Position numbers and translations under genes: made by a program | NCBI RefSeq assembly: GCF_013214165.1 | Contig: NZ_JABSSM010000026.1 | Span: forward strand, 1-64,000 | Length of the DNA stretch: 64,000 nucleotides | Reading direction: 5' to 3' | Source of the DNA: Shewanella sp. | GTDB taxonomy: Bacteria; Pseudomonadota; Gammaproteobacteria; Enterobacterales; Shewanellaceae | Notes under the pieces: model-generated | The model's input: the letters and a program-made list of their open reading frames with translations, nothing else | What the model was told of the DNA's origin: nothing | Database searches by the model: none | Part shown: positions 18,138 to 28,066 of the stretch, piece after piece | How positions within the stretch are numbered: position 1 is the stretch's first letter | How the letters are laid out: each line of letters opens with the position of its first letter

Positions 18138-18669
18138 AACGGCCTCTAGGCTAATCACCGAGAGCCTAGAGCTAAGCCTGCTAGATAAGAGTGAGGTCTT
18201 AGATCTCGCCTGTGGCAGTGGCCGCAATGGGCTCTGGTTTGCCGATAAGGGCCATAGGGTTACCTTTATTGACAAATCACTGGTTAATCTCAATGCACCT
18301 TCAGAGCCACACACGGATCCGATGCCAACAAGGCACAGCTATCTGGCATGGGATCTTGAAGATGGTTCGGCGCCAGAGCTCACGCAAAACAAGTATGATC
18401 TGGTGTTAGTATTCAATTACTTGCACCGCCCGCTTTTTCCACAGATCGCGGCCGCAGTAAAACCTGGTGGCTTGCTCGTTTATGAAACCTTCATAGAGAA
18501 ACAAGTAGAAATTGGGCGACCAAGAAACCCAAAGTTTCTGTTGAAATCCAATGAACTCAAAAATGAATTTAAGACATGGGCTCTTATGCATTATTTTGAA
18601 GGAGAGGTGATAAAGGGTTCAAACCTGAGTTACAAGGCACAATTGATCGCCCGCAAGCCTAATTGCTAA
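18112..18669 (+). CDS. SAM-dependent methyltransferase, class I
   Basis: The 185-residue protein has the SAM-binding motif I VLDLACGSGRNGLWF, then an acidic residue after strand two (VTFIDKS), and motif IV around YDLVLVFNYLHRPLF, with the post-motif GGLLVYETF. It resembles TehB-like and SAM methyltransferases with small-molecule substrates, but no substrate can be assigned. The start at 18112 was chosen over 18097 because GAAG lies at suitable spacing. Either way it overlaps the upstream membrane protein gene. Confidence 0.8.
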   Translation: MQEKKLKAETASRLITESLELSLLDKSEVLDLACGSGRNGLWFADKGHRVTFIDKSLVNLNAPSEPHTDPMPTRHSYLAWDLEDGSAPELTQNKYDLVLVFNYLHRPLFPQIAAAVKPGGLLVYETFIEKQVEIGRPRNPKFLLKSNELKNEFKTWALMHYFEGEVIKGSNLSYKAQLIARKPNC

Positions 18670-18793
18670 GCTAAAATACAGGTAAGATATGCGTTAAGCT
18701 AGAATCGAAATTAAACCATTAGATATGGCTAGAAAAGACAAGAAGAATAAACAGCCAGAAAACCTAGGCTCAATATTACAAGGAAGATAGAAT

Positions 18794-19099
18794 ATGGTGC
18801 TAAATTCAGAGCAGTCTCGGCATATCGCCCCGCCCATGCTTACCGGACTCATGGTCTTGTGGGCTCTCTTGAGCCAACTCCTTTTCAGCGACACGCATTT
18901 TGCACTCAGTCGCGCCGTCGGCTTCTACCCCGTCTTATTATTGTTTCCAGTGGTTGTGATGCTTCATGGACACTTGATATGGCAGGCTCGAGGAATGGAG
19001 CGTCTAGATCAAGCCGTCTACGCCTTGATTCACTCTCTACTCTCATTCGTGGTTTGGACTTTTTCATTAATGCACGTTAACGGCAACAGCTTCTCTTGA
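18794..19099 (+). CDS. Small membrane protein, function unknown
   Basis: The 101-residue frame contains three hydrophobic stretches (about residues 15-32, 38-60 and 75-93), with a clear ribosome binding site (AAGGAAG) before the ATG. No family is recognised. It follows the methyltransferase gene by about 125 bases on the same strand and could be co-transcribed. Treat as a conserved-looking hypothetical. Confidence 0.55.
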   Translation: MVLNSEQSRHIAPPMLTGLMVLWALLSQLLFSDTHFALSRAVGFYPVLLLFPVVVMLHGHLIWQARGMERLDQAVYALIHSLLSFVVWTFSLMHVNGNSFS

Positions 19100-19180
19100 G
19101 GAAATAATCTAAAAATTAAACTGTTTCGGTTAATCTGACTCTATTGTACTCCTGGTAAATAACCCCCTTATAAAAAGGAC

Positions 19181-19212
19181 AAAAAAAAGGTGTAATCAAA
19201 ATGAAAACACCT
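19181..19212 (-). terminator. Rho-independent terminator downstream of the 67-aa exported peptide gene
   Basis: On the minus strand AGGTGT and ACACCT pair around TTTCATTTTGATT-type loop sequence and are followed by eight T. It lies about 165 bases past the small gene at 19376. Confidence 0.6.
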
Positions 19213-19375
19213 ATGTCTAAAAGGGGGAGATGACTATATCCTATTAAGTAACTCTTTAAATACACACATACCTTGTGAATAACCAATACCATAAATATTG
19301 TTAGAGCCACTAATAAACAATATAATTTTATCGCATCTTATCGACAAAACTTTACTTCAAAATATTAATATATTT

Positions 19376-19579
19376 CTATCGTTCTAACTGTTGGCAGTAT
19401 GGCATCGGAGTGCACTGTCCCATAGGGATAATAATAACATCATCGTTGTTATCTATTGCTGCGTTAACATTAATAGGTGCCACGTCGTAATTATCATCAA
19501 TGTAACTTTGTGCTGCATAGACAGAAACAGAACCACAAACAGCAAAGAGTAGAACGGTATTTAACATCTTATTTTTCAT
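19376..19579 (-). CDS. Small exported peptide (67 aa), function unknown
   Basis: The 67-residue frame has a classical signal peptide (MKNKMLNTVLLFAVCGSVSVYAAQ, cleavage near residue 22-23), then an acidic, Asn/Asp-rich stretch (residues 28-47) and a C-terminal CTPMPYC motif that could form one disulfide. AAGGG precedes the ATG by about five bases. No family is recognised. It lies downstream of the ToxR-like regulator gene in the same orientation but is separated by about 410 bases, so a functional link is only a guess. Confidence 0.5.
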   Translation of the reverse strand: MKNKMLNTVLLFAVCGSVSVYAAQSYIDDNYDVAPINVNAAIDNNDDVIIIPMGQCTPMPYCQQLER

Positions 19580-19990
19580 TTTAAACCCTTACTTACTAGT
19601 TAATAAAAATCGTGTTCAAAAAACATAAATAAAAGCCGATGTGACTTTCAACAAATAGGTTGACAGGTTAACTACAGTGAATTTAGTTAAAAACATCAGT
19701 TCATAGTGACTAATAAATGAAACCAACTAATAACTACTAATAAAAGTAGAAATCCCACAGTATGGACCAGATACTCTGGGGCCAGATGGAACATTATATA
19801 ATTGTCGAAAGAACTCATATTAATGAAGTAACCCAGGGTAAAGTTAATCAAGCTAAAACTAAACATTAAAAATAACTGAGCTAACCTGCCTGACTACTAA
19901 ACTACACTGCCCGATGACGGACGTACCATAATAAGAAGGTGATTAAAAAGTGATTACCATAAAAAACAACAACATGCATAGACTCAGGGT
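19580..19990. other. AT-rich intergenic region
   Basis: About 410 bases between the small exported peptide and the membrane regulator. It should contain the promoter of the small gene. A CCAGATACTCTGG dyad is visible near 19769, but nothing else is recognised. Confidence 0.45.
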
Positions 19991-22174
19991 TTAGTTATAC
20001 TCAATACTTATCACATCGATATCTTTTGCTTTTGATATGACGACATATACAACGCCACTAGAATCGACAGAGATGGAATGCCCCCTTAAACCTTCAAAAG
20101 GCAGCTTTATAGCTATCTTTTCAAATGTCTTAATATCTATACGCTCCAAATTGTATGAACCAAATTTATTGACCAAATTATATAAATATCCATTAATGAC
20201 GCTCCAAGATAAATTACTTCTGATATTAAAATTATCTACAATCAGCTTTTCACTCCCATCCACTAACATCCACAAGCCTCCATCTGCACGTTTAGTAAAG
20301 TAAAATAAACCGTCATCAGAAAACTTCCCATATTCTCCACCGCCAGCCAGATTCTTGATTATTTCACCAGAATTGATATCAATGAGTTTCAATGATGATT
20401 GCCCCAAATTATCAATTGTGGCGACTATGGAGTTAGCATCCCTTCCCCAAGAGACACTATAAACCTCATCCGTATTCGTTATTTCAATAAATTTGATTTT
20501 ATGTTCTTTAACATAAAAAATGAATGGTTTGCTATTTAGCCTTCCTAGTAGTTTCTCACCATCCAAAGAGAAACTAAGGTCTTTTATATTATTAATAGTC
20601 TCGAAGTTGCTAATTTTTATTTCATCGCCATCATTTTTCTTTAACCAAATTTCAGGGACACCTGTTCTATCAGAGATAAAGGCGACCTTAGTCCCATTAA
20701 AGTCAGTAGTTGCTCTATCATTCTTTCCATTTGAATAAATATAGCGATTTGAGCATATGTTATTAGTTGCAGAGCACTTATCTAAACTGGGTTTCTGAGA
20801 AGCTTCAAGACGCCACACTTCAGTTCTAAAAAAATCTCCAAGAACCGCAACAATTTCACCATTTTGATTTGAAATGGGAGAAATAATTGGCTGCATGATA
20901 TTGGTCAGCTGGCTATGAGAATGAGATTCTATGTTGAATTTAGTGAGATGGCCAGTTAAAGACCGATAAATCAAAGAGCTGCCATCCCTAGTCCAAGCCA
21001 CTGTATGTAAAATAATATCTACCGTAAAAAGGTCCTGCCAGATACCAGTCTCTAATGAAAGTAAGATCACCTGAGTTTGATACCAGCGTACATTTCTCAC
21101 CATTGCTAAGTACCGACCGTCAGGTGAGAGACTTAGAGAGTAATCTCCTCTGCCAATTGAATATGGCTGAGTTATCTGTTGTTTATTGTCACCATTGATT
21201 CCAATGGAAAATATTTTTTTCTCTGTTAAATAATCATATTGATGATCCTCATCTATATAGAACAGGCTTTTACCAGACAGCTTCCAGGCAATACTCGTTG
21301 CCTGCATCTGACTCTTGCAGGCTGTAATTGTACTTATCAGTCCAAATTCTCCGTTAGCTAAATCCACCATGTTGATTTTACAGCGACCAGTCAGATCAAA
21401 AGAGAGATAAGCTAGTTTAGAACCATCGGGACTAAAAGCTGGATACCCTTGATTATCCATGGGGTCTTCTAAATAAACGATTGAGCGGCTATCAATCTCC
21501 ATCATGCCTATTCGCCAGCTCTTTTCTCCTAGTTCACGTTGTGAAAATGCCAAGTATTTTCCATCTGGTGAAAGTACAGGACTGAACTCTTGTCCATCCA
21601 AAAAAGTTAAACGTTTAAGTTCGGTACTATGCTGCAGAGGAGCCACAAAGGGATTGTTGCCAAAATACTGAAATGCTAGCCAAGAAGCTAATGAAACTAG
21701 GCTTATAAAAACTAAAATAAACTTACTCGAGTGCTCATAAAGAACAGAGAACAGTTTTCTCTTAACCGAGCCCCGCTCCTTAGCATCTCTCTCATCTATA
21801 TGACTGCCAGCTATTACTTCCTCGGTAAACTTTTCCTCTTTAGTAATTTCTTTAACTAATGTGATTTCGGCAATTAGTACATAACCGACCTTAGGGAGCG
21901 TCTTTATAAAGCTGGGAGACTTTGCATTATCTCCTAGCTGATTGCGTAGTAATCCTATGATTCTGTTGATTGCATTGTCAGAGACCTCTCCTCCCGACCA
22001 TACCTCCTCGAGCAGCATATCTCGACTCACAGGTTCACCCGCATGCTTGATCAAGCACACCAGTACCTGCATGGCTCTAAGTTCAACTTTGAGCAATGAG
22101 CCATCCTTTATAATGGTACATTGGCTAGGATCTATTATCCTATCAGCCAGACGATATCGAGGTTGAGTTATCAT
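19991..22174 (-). CDS. ToxR/CadC-type membrane transcription regulator with beta-propeller sensor
   Basis: The 727-residue protein has an N-terminal OmpR/ToxR-type winged helix (about residues 5-103, with VELRAMQVLVCLIKHAGEPVSR and the wing near FIKTLPKVGYVL). A charged linker leads to one transmembrane segment (151-171). The periplasmic part carries repeated PD40/WD40-like blades (LSPDGKYLAFSQ, FSPDGSKLAYLS, LSPDGRYLAMV), as in TolB-like propellers. It is therefore a one-component signal transducer that binds DNA from the membrane. The ligand and target genes are unknown. The family is common in Shewanella and other marine bacteria. It stands divergent from rluA. Confidence 0.85.
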   Translation of the reverse strand: MITQPRYRLADRIIDPSQCTIIKDGSLLKVELRAMQVLVCLIKHAGEPVSRDMLLEEVWSGGEVSDNAINRIIGLLRNQLGDNAKSPSFIKTLPKVGYVLIAEITLVKEITKEEKFTEEVIAGSHIDERDAKERGSVKRKLFSVLYEHSSKFILVFISLVSLASWLAFQYFGNNPFVAPLQHSTELKRLTFLDGQEFSPVLSPDGKYLAFSQRELGEKSWRIGMMEIDSRSIVYLEDPMDNQGYPAFSPDGSKLAYLSFDLTGRCKINMVDLANGEFGLISTITACKSQMQATSIAWKLSGKSLFYIDEDHQYDYLTEKKIFSIGINGDNKQQITQPYSIGRGDYSLSLSPDGRYLAMVRNVRWYQTQVILLSLETGIWQDLFTVDIILHTVAWTRDGSSLIYRSLTGHLTKFNIESHSHSQLTNIMQPIISPISNQNGEIVAVLGDFFRTEVWRLEASQKPSLDKCSATNNICSNRYIYSNGKNDRATTDFNGTKVAFISDRTGVPEIWLKKNDGDEIKISNFETINNIKDLSFSLDGEKLLGRLNSKPFIFYVKEHKIKFIEITNTDEVYSVSWGRDANSIVATIDNLGQSSLKLIDINSGEIIKNLAGGGEYGKFSDDGLFYFTKRADGGLWMLVDGSEKLIVDNFNIRSNLSWSVINGYLYNLVNKFGSYNLERIDIKTFEKIAIKLPFEGLRGHSISVDSSGVVYVVISKAKDIDVISIEYN

Positions 22175-22383
22175 TACATCCCAGTAAATTAATCAATGAT
22201 TTTAGTAAGATAATTGCGTTATTTCAGAGTGGGATTAGAACAATATAAACAAGCTAAATCAATACTAATCAAACAATATCCGTAAGCTAGATTGAAAGAA
22301 ATCACTCCAATTTTAACTTTTCACTTGTCTAGCCCATCCGCTTGCAGTTATCTTGGCCTCGTTTTCTCACCTAGGCGCTTCCA

Positions 22384-23061
22384 ATGTCAGACTTTATTTA
22401 CTCTCCACCAACCGATCCCTGGCTCGAAATAATTTATCAAGACAAAGACATTTTGGTGGTAAATAAACCTTCTGGGCTTCTATCCGTACCAGGTAGAGCA
22501 ACTGAGCATCATGATAGCGTCTATAGTCGTGTCTTAGCCGAGTATCCCAATGCCCAAGTAGTCCACCGTTTAGATATGGCGACATCGGGCGTGATCGTGG
22601 TGGCGCTGAGGAGAAATGCTGAAAAAGAGTTAAAGAGACAGTTCAGAGAAAGAGAAACTAAGAAGATATATTACGCGCGAGTTGCGGGACATATAAAGCA
22701 ACACACAGGCAGTATAGATCTGCCCTTAATCTGTGACTGGCCCAACCGACCGAAACAAAAAGTAGATCATGAAATAGGCAAGCCATCCTTAACTCATTTT
22801 GATGTGATCAGCTACGCAAAACACTCTACACTGGTCAAACTGACCCCTATAACGGGTCGCTCACATCAGTTGAGAGTACATATGATGGCCATAGGCCACC
22901 CTATACTCGGTGATAACTTCTATGCAGACCCCTTAGCTAAGCGCTTAGCGAGTCGATTACTACTGCACGCACATGAGCTCACTATCAAACAGCCATATTC
23001 AGGTAAAGAGCTTACTTTTAACTGCAAAGTGCCTTTTATGGCTGCTGAAGATAACCAGTAG
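22384..23061 (+). CDS. rluA: rRNA/tRNA pseudouridine synthase RluA
   Basis: The 225-residue protein has the catalytic aspartate in the family signature VVHRLDMATSG and the conserved GRSHQLRVHM motif that follows, without an S4 domain, as in RluA. The E. coli enzyme modifies 23S rRNA U746 and U32 of several tRNAs. The length and the VVNKPSGLLSVPG N-terminal motif fit RluA better than RluC or RluD. The gene is single and divergent from the membrane regulator. Confidence 0.9.
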   Translation: MSDFIYSPPTDPWLEIIYQDKDILVVNKPSGLLSVPGRATEHHDSVYSRVLAEYPNAQVVHRLDMATSGVIVVALRRNAEKELKRQFRERETKKIYYARVAGHIKQHTGSIDLPLICDWPNRPKQKVDHEIGKPSLTHFDVISYAKHSTLVKLTPITGRSHQLRVHMMAIGHPILGDNFYADPLAKRLASRLLLHAHELTIKQPYSGKELTFNCKVPFMAAEDNQ

Positions 23062-23440
23062 AGACGTAATACCAATGCCATTAAATTTATGAGCAATTCA
23101 GAGCTCTCTCAGGCCAGTTAAATTGAGGCGCATTGTTGAGCAATAGCTAGGTGAATCCACTGTTAATCAGCCTCAAATGGACCAGAATCTAGTTGCTAAA
23201 ACTCATCAAGAAAGAAAACGGCAGCTCTCCCCCCTATCTTATGAGTTTCGCATCACATACGTCACTTACAGTAGATAAGTGACGTGAGCAAATGATGTAG
23301 CTGACTCACTTTTAATCCATTGTCACTCATTACCAACCTCTATATTTGCTGATTTGATATCAATCACACCTTATTAATAGAATTTCATCATAATTACAGG
23401 TAAGTTACTTATCATTAGTTATTACTTTAAGAATTTTATT
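23062..23440. other. Intergenic region between rluA and asnC
   Basis: About 380 bases with one striking inverted repeat (23259-23285, listed separately) and an AT-rich stretch before asnC that probably includes its promoter. Confidence 0.5.
23259..23285. promoter_or_regulatory. Perfect inverted repeat upstream of asnC
   Basis: ACGTCACTTA and TAAGTGACGT form a perfect ten-base dyad around CAGTAGA. It lies about 155-180 bases upstream of asnC. It could be an operator or the terminator of rluA (no T-tract is seen). Confidence 0.4.
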
Positions 23441-23902
23441 ATGGAAACATCATTTCAAAGAGATCAACTCGATAACCAAATCTTATCTGCATTGATGAAA
23501 GAGGCGAGAACGCCATTTGCAGAGCTGGCTAAACGTTTCAACGTCAGCGCAGGTACCATTCACGTTCGCGTCGAAAAGATGAAACAAGCCGGGATCATCA
23601 CAGGCGCACAGATAACTGTAAATCCTAAAGCGCTTGGCTACGATGTCTGCTGCTTTATCGGCATCAACTTAAAGAGTGCTGGTGATTACCCCGCTGCCAT
23701 ATCTAAGTTAAACGAACTTGAAGAGGTGGTAGAAGCCTATTACACCACAGGAAATTACAGCGTTTTTGTAAAGGTTATGTGCCAATCTATCGACGGATTA
23801 CAACATGTGCTCATTAATCGCATTCAATCCATAGATGAAATTCAATCTACCGAAACATTAATCAGCCTACAAAACCCCATTACAAGGGCTGTGAAGCCAT
23901 AG
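23441..23902 (+). CDS. asnC: Transcriptional regulator AsnC (Lrp/AsnC family)
   Basis: The 153-residue protein has an N-terminal helix-turn-helix (about residues 25-50, LAKRFNVSAGTIHVRVEKMK) and a C-terminal RAM ligand-binding domain. Its sequence is close to E. coli AsnC over most of its length, including IITGAQITV, EAYYTTGNYSVF and IDEIQSTETLI. AsnC activates asparagine synthetase gene asnA when asparagine is low. In E. coli asnA is the adjacent divergent gene. Here it is not next door, so the target must be elsewhere. Confidence 0.95.
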   Translation: METSFQRDQLDNQILSALMKEARTPFAELAKRFNVSAGTIHVRVEKMKQAGIITGAQITVNPKALGYDVCCFIGINLKSAGDYPAAISKLNELEEVVEAYYTTGNYSVFVKVMCQSIDGLQHVLINRIQSIDEIQSTETLISLQNPITRAVKP

Positions 23903-24107
23903 GTTGAATATAAATAAGTGACTTCGCCCATATCAGTAGACTAAAAAATGTAAATTGCAACTTTTTTCACTTTAAGGTTAACGTTTTGGTACTTTTGTGT
24001 TACAAGATGTGCAGCTCATTCGTTAGAGCAACATAAAAAAAACAATAGTATGAAATAAATTAGTACAGCACTCGGGTGTTGTGCCTTCAGTTGACAAGGA
24101 AGAAGTT

Positions 24108-27100
24108 GTGAAAACAAAACTATCGATAGCAATAACAGCAGCACTGATTTCATCAGCAGCATATTCAGCACAGCAGCCAGCCACCATCAGCCAGCAGCAA
24201 TTAATTCCTGATTTACAGAATGTTGCCTCTAGCCCAACAACGACCAGCCTCAGTGGAATGAGTGATCAGTTCGACTCTAAAACAGGCCAAGCTACGTTCC
24301 AGTGGGCTAAGAAAGGTCAAATAGCCCCTTCGCTAGGCGCCCTAGAACAAAAATACAAAATCGCGACAGTAGCCGACTTCTACCTCAACAAGGTTACAGG
24401 CATATCTACGGCTAATAAAGGTGCAGCAAAAGCAGTATTAGTTAGCATGCACGATAACGGTCGCGGTGCGACAATTGCTAAGTATAATCAAGAGATTAAT
24501 AATATTGAAGTCTTTAATCATGAAGTAAATATCATGATGGACCGTGAGTTCAATTTAGTAGCTTCATCTGGAAAGTTTGCGAATGTTTCTAATCAAAGTA
24601 AGAGCATTAAAGCGCTTCAAGCTAACTTTGACGACGGTACTTCAGCGATTAGTGCCGCATTCTCAAACATGGGGGGCAGTTCAGTAACGCTTACATCTAC
24701 ATCATCTAAATCCAATAAGTATCAATCATATTTAAGCTCAAACGCCTCTGGTACAAAGCAGATTGTAGGCTCCCCTCGAGCTAAGCAAGTTTATTTCGAC
24801 AAGAAAGGTAAGCTTGTTGCCGCGCACTATGTTGAACTAGAAGTTTCAGACGCAGAAAGCGTCGACTCTGAGTTTTATAGTTTCGTTATCGATGCCAATA
24901 CAAATGAAGTTCTTTTTAAACACAACTTAACCTCTGAAGATTCAGCATTTGACTATCGAGTTTATGCTGATGAAACTGGTGTGCCTTGGGATAGTCCACA
25001 TGGAAACGTAATTCCAGCCACAAGTGCCGATCAGGTTGATTCTACTGAATACCTTGAAGCACCAATGGTCACCATGACACATGGCCCTATAAGCACTAAA
25101 GACGCTTGGCTGGCTGAAGATGCTACCACCACTTCAGGCAATAACGTTAATGCTTATGTTGATGCAATCGCTCCTGACGGCTTTACTAATGGCGACTTCA
25201 CCGCAGAAGTCACTAGTGGTAATACATTCGATTACAAATACACTACTTCAGAGCCAGAAAGCTCTGTCGGGAACCGTAAAGCTGCAATTGTTAACCTTTT
25301 CTATATCAATAACTATTTACACGATACTTTCTATGACCACGGCTTCGACGAAGCATCTGGTAACGCACAGGCATTAAACTACGATCGCGGTGGTGTTGAA
25401 GGCGATGCGATACGAGCAGAAGTTCAAGATAACTCTGGCTTTAACAATGCCAACATGACTACTCCCGCCGATGGTAATTCTCCACGTATGCAGATGTACC
25501 TTTGGGACAGTAAAGACGCAATCGTTGGTGAGCACTTTGGTGTAACCGTTACATCAGACGATGCGGTAGGACTTCTTGAATCAACTCAACGTGCGAGCTT
25601 TGGCCAAGGTCAGTTCGAGGTTGCTGGCTCAATCGTTAAAATCGATGATGGCTCGATCCTCACAACCCGCCCAGATGGTCAGATCATTGATGGCACCATT
25701 TACGATGGATGTGAAACAACAATAAATGCAGCTGATATAGCTGGTAAAATTGCCATAATAGATCGTGGTGCTTGTGACTTCACCATAAAAGTGAAACACG
25801 CTCAAGATGCGGGTGCTATTGCAGTACTCATTGCTAATAACAGAGGTACTGATGAACCAACACCTATGGGTGGTAGCGACGATACAGTGAAAATACCTAG
25901 CATGGGTCTATCACTAAATGATAGTGCTAAAATCTACGCTTTACTCGATGCTGGTGAAAATGTTGCTGTATCTATGTTCAACCACAAACCATTTAAAGCG
26001 AGCTCTTGGGACAACGCTATCATCGCTCACGAATGGGGACATTATATCTCTAACCGTTTAGTGGGTAACTCTTCAGGTTTAATCAACCAGCAGGGTCGCT
26101 CAATGGGTGAAGGTTGGGGTGACTTCCACGCATTACTACTCGTTTCTGAAGCCGATGATGTCAACCTTGACGGTAACGACATGTTCCAAAAGGCTTATGC
26201 TGCGGTATCTTATGTTGGTTCTTTCTATACCGGTATTCGTAATTACCCGTACAGTACCGACATGACAGTCAACCCTCTAACATTTGCGAATGTTGAACTA
26301 GGAAAGGGGACTAGGGCTGACAAATATGGCGATGCAGAAGTGCATGATGCAGGTGAACCATGGGCAGCAATGCTATGGGATAGCTACGTAGCATTAATCA
26401 ATGATGAGCGTCATTCATTTGAAGAAGCCCGCAGCTTAATGATGGATTATCTAGTGGCTGGCTATAAGATGACGCCGATTGCGCCAACTTATACTGAAGC
26501 ACGTGATGCAATACTTGCGGCGGCATACGCTAATGATGTTGCCGATTACGATCTTATGCTCACTGCATTCGCTCGCCGCGGTTTGGGCCTTGGTGCTGTG
26601 TCTCCAGAGCGTTTCGATACCAAACATATAGGCGTGATTGAGTCTTATGAAACGAAACTGGCTGCCTTTAGTGTAACGGGCCACTCTATTGATGCTGATT
26701 ATGAAGGTATGACTCTTGGTTACTGCTCGAAAGATGGCATTGTGGATATGGGCGAAACAGGTACGGTCTCTTTCACAGTCTCTAATAAAGGCAGCGCAGC
26801 TTTCGACAGTATCGAGGCTGAAATCAGAGTTACAAGTGGTCACGATGTGACATTTGCTAACGAAGGTAAAGTATCCTTCTCAGCAGTGCCTATATTCGGT
26901 GAAGTAACAAGCTCTCCAATCGAGTTTACGCTAAATGAAGCTGGTACCGCTGAGCAAGTTACTTTCGAGCTCTCATTCCCTGAGTTAGATGAAGAAGTAG
27001 AAGTCAGTGATTACAGTCTTTCAACGATTGTTAATATGGACTTCAGCAGCAAAGATATTGACGCGAACAGCTCAATGAGTGATATGGAAGATTACTCAGC

Positions 27101-28046
27101 TCTTATTGACTTGACAGAAGTTGTCATTAGCGGTGGCGAACTTGCCGAGAATACAGCATCACTGAGTGGTCGTTATGCAGCTAGCTTCCCTGTAGACAGT
27201 CAGTATCTATACATAGCTAACAATGGCTTCGCATCAGATGTTGCATATGAAACCAAGCCTTTCACCGTAGGATATGGTGGCGATTTCACTGTTAGCTGGT
27301 TCCAGTACTATGAAATCGAAGCAGCATATGACGGCGGTGTTGTTGAGATCCGCGTTAATGGTGGTGACTGGGCTGACGTCACTGAGATGGGTGGAAACTT
27401 TGGTGGTGCAGGTTATGCTGGTGAACTCGCGGATCTACTTCCTGGTAGAGAAGCATTTACCGGTAACATTGCATGGCCAGGTGAAACTGAGTCGCTGAAC
27501 TTTGGCACAGCGTTAAATGGTAACCAAGTACAGTTCCGCTTCCGTATCGTAGCTGATACGAATACGAGTTCATTTGGTTGGATTGTTGATAATTTAACCT
27601 TCAACAATATCACTTCAAATGTGTTCCATACACAAATAGCCGGCGATGTAAATGCTTGTGATAACCGTTTACCTAGTGTAACTACAACTGCTAGCGCTGA
27701 AAGCGTCAATGAAGGTGAAACTGTAACCATATCTTCAGTAACGGTTGATGCTAATGCAACTGATACGCATACCTTTGCTTGGACACAAACATCAGGAACA
27801 GAAGCGACACTGACAGGTGCAGATACTAACGAGGTTAGCTTCACAGCTCCAGAAGTTAGTGGTAATGAAACTTTAGAGTTTACCTTAACAGTAAATGACG
27901 GAACTGCAGATGTCGTTTCTACTGTTAGTGTCGAGGTTAATGATATTCCTGAAGTCGTTCCTGCTAAATCTAAAAGTTCAGGCGGTTCAACTGGGTTCCT
28001 CACTTTACTCTTATTACCATTGGCACTTCTACGTCGCCGTAAGTAA
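24108..28046 (+). CDS. Secreted M36-family metalloprotease with PA domain and GlyGly-CTERM tail
   Basis: A GTG start at 24108 with AAGGAAG upstream gives 1312 residues. A signal peptide precedes an FTP-like propeptide (about residues 40-200). The catalytic domain has the zinc motif HEWGH (641-645) and the downstream glutamate motif GEGWGDF (E668). A PA domain lies inserted before it (about residues 515-618, with DRGACDFTIKVKHAQDAGA). A PKD/REJ-like beta domain follows near the C-terminus. The end, GGSTGFLTLLLLPLALLRRRK, fits the GlyGly-CTERM signal cleaved by rhombosortase during type II secretion. It is probably a surface-released protein-degrading enzyme. Confidence 0.92.
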   Translation: MKTKLSIAITAALISSAAYSAQQPATISQQQLIPDLQNVASSPTTTSLSGMSDQFDSKTGQATFQWAKKGQIAPSLGALEQKYKIATVADFYLNKVTGISTANKGAAKAVLVSMHDNGRGATIAKYNQEINNIEVFNHEVNIMMDREFNLVASSGKFANVSNQSKSIKALQANFDDGTSAISAAFSNMGGSSVTLTSTSSKSNKYQSYLSSNASGTKQIVGSPRAKQVYFDKKGKLVAAHYVELEVSDAESVDSEFYSFVIDANTNEVLFKHNLTSEDSAFDYRVYADETGVPWDSPHGNVIPATSADQVDSTEYLEAPMVTMTHGPISTKDAWLAEDATTTSGNNVNAYVDAIAPDGFTNGDFTAEVTSGNTFDYKYTTSEPESSVGNRKAAIVNLFYINNYLHDTFYDHGFDEASGNAQALNYDRGGVEGDAIRAEVQDNSGFNNANMTTPADGNSPRMQMYLWDSKDAIVGEHFGVTVTSDDAVGLLESTQRASFGQGQFEVAGSIVKIDDGSILTTRPDGQIIDGTIYDGCETTINAADIAGKIAIIDRGACDFTIKVKHAQDAGAIAVLIANNRGTDEPTPMGGSDDTVKIPSMGLSLNDSAKIYALLDAGENVAVSMFNHKPFKASSWDNAIIAHEWGHYISNRLVGNSSGLINQQGRSMGEGWGDFHALLLVSEADDVNLDGNDMFQKAYAAVSYVGSFYTGIRNYPYSTDMTVNPLTFANVELGKGTRADKYGDAEVHDAGEPWAAMLWDSYVALINDERHSFEEARSLMMDYLVAGYKMTPIAPTYTEARDAILAAAYANDVADYDLMLTAFARRGLGLGAVSPERFDTKHIGVIESYETKLAAFSVTGHSIDADYEGMTLGYCSKDGIVDMGETGTVSFTVSNKGSAAFDSIEAEIRVTSGHDVTFANEGKVSFSAVPIFGEVTSSPIEFTLNEAGTAEQVTFELSFPELDEEVEVSDYSLSTIVNMDFSSKDIDANSSMSDMEDYSALIDLTEVVISGGELAENTASLSGRYAASFPVDSQYLYIANNGFASDVAYETKPFTVGYGGDFTVSWFQYYEIEAAYDGGVVEIRVNGGDWADVTEMGGNFGGAGYAGELADLLPGREAFTGNIAWPGETESLNFGTALNGNQVQFRFRIVADTNTSSFGWIVDNLTFNNITSNVFHTQIAGDVNACDNRLPSVTTTASAESVNEGETVTISSVTVDANATDTHTFAWTQTSGTEATLTGADTNEVSFTAPEVSGNETLEFTLTVNDGTADVVSTVSVEVNDIPEVVPAKSKSSGGSTGFLTLLLLPLALLRRRK

Positions 28047-28066
28047 TAACTAAACGTTAATAATAC

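Noticed and set aside
19116-19310. A 64-residue hydrophobic frame on the minus strand.
   Set aside because: It begins at GTG with no ribosome binding site and contains a rho-independent terminator (19181-19212), so it is probably not translated.
26451-26843. A 130-residue frame antisense to the protease catalytic region.
   Set aside because: Shadow frame of a well-supported gene; no domain is recognised and there is no start signal.
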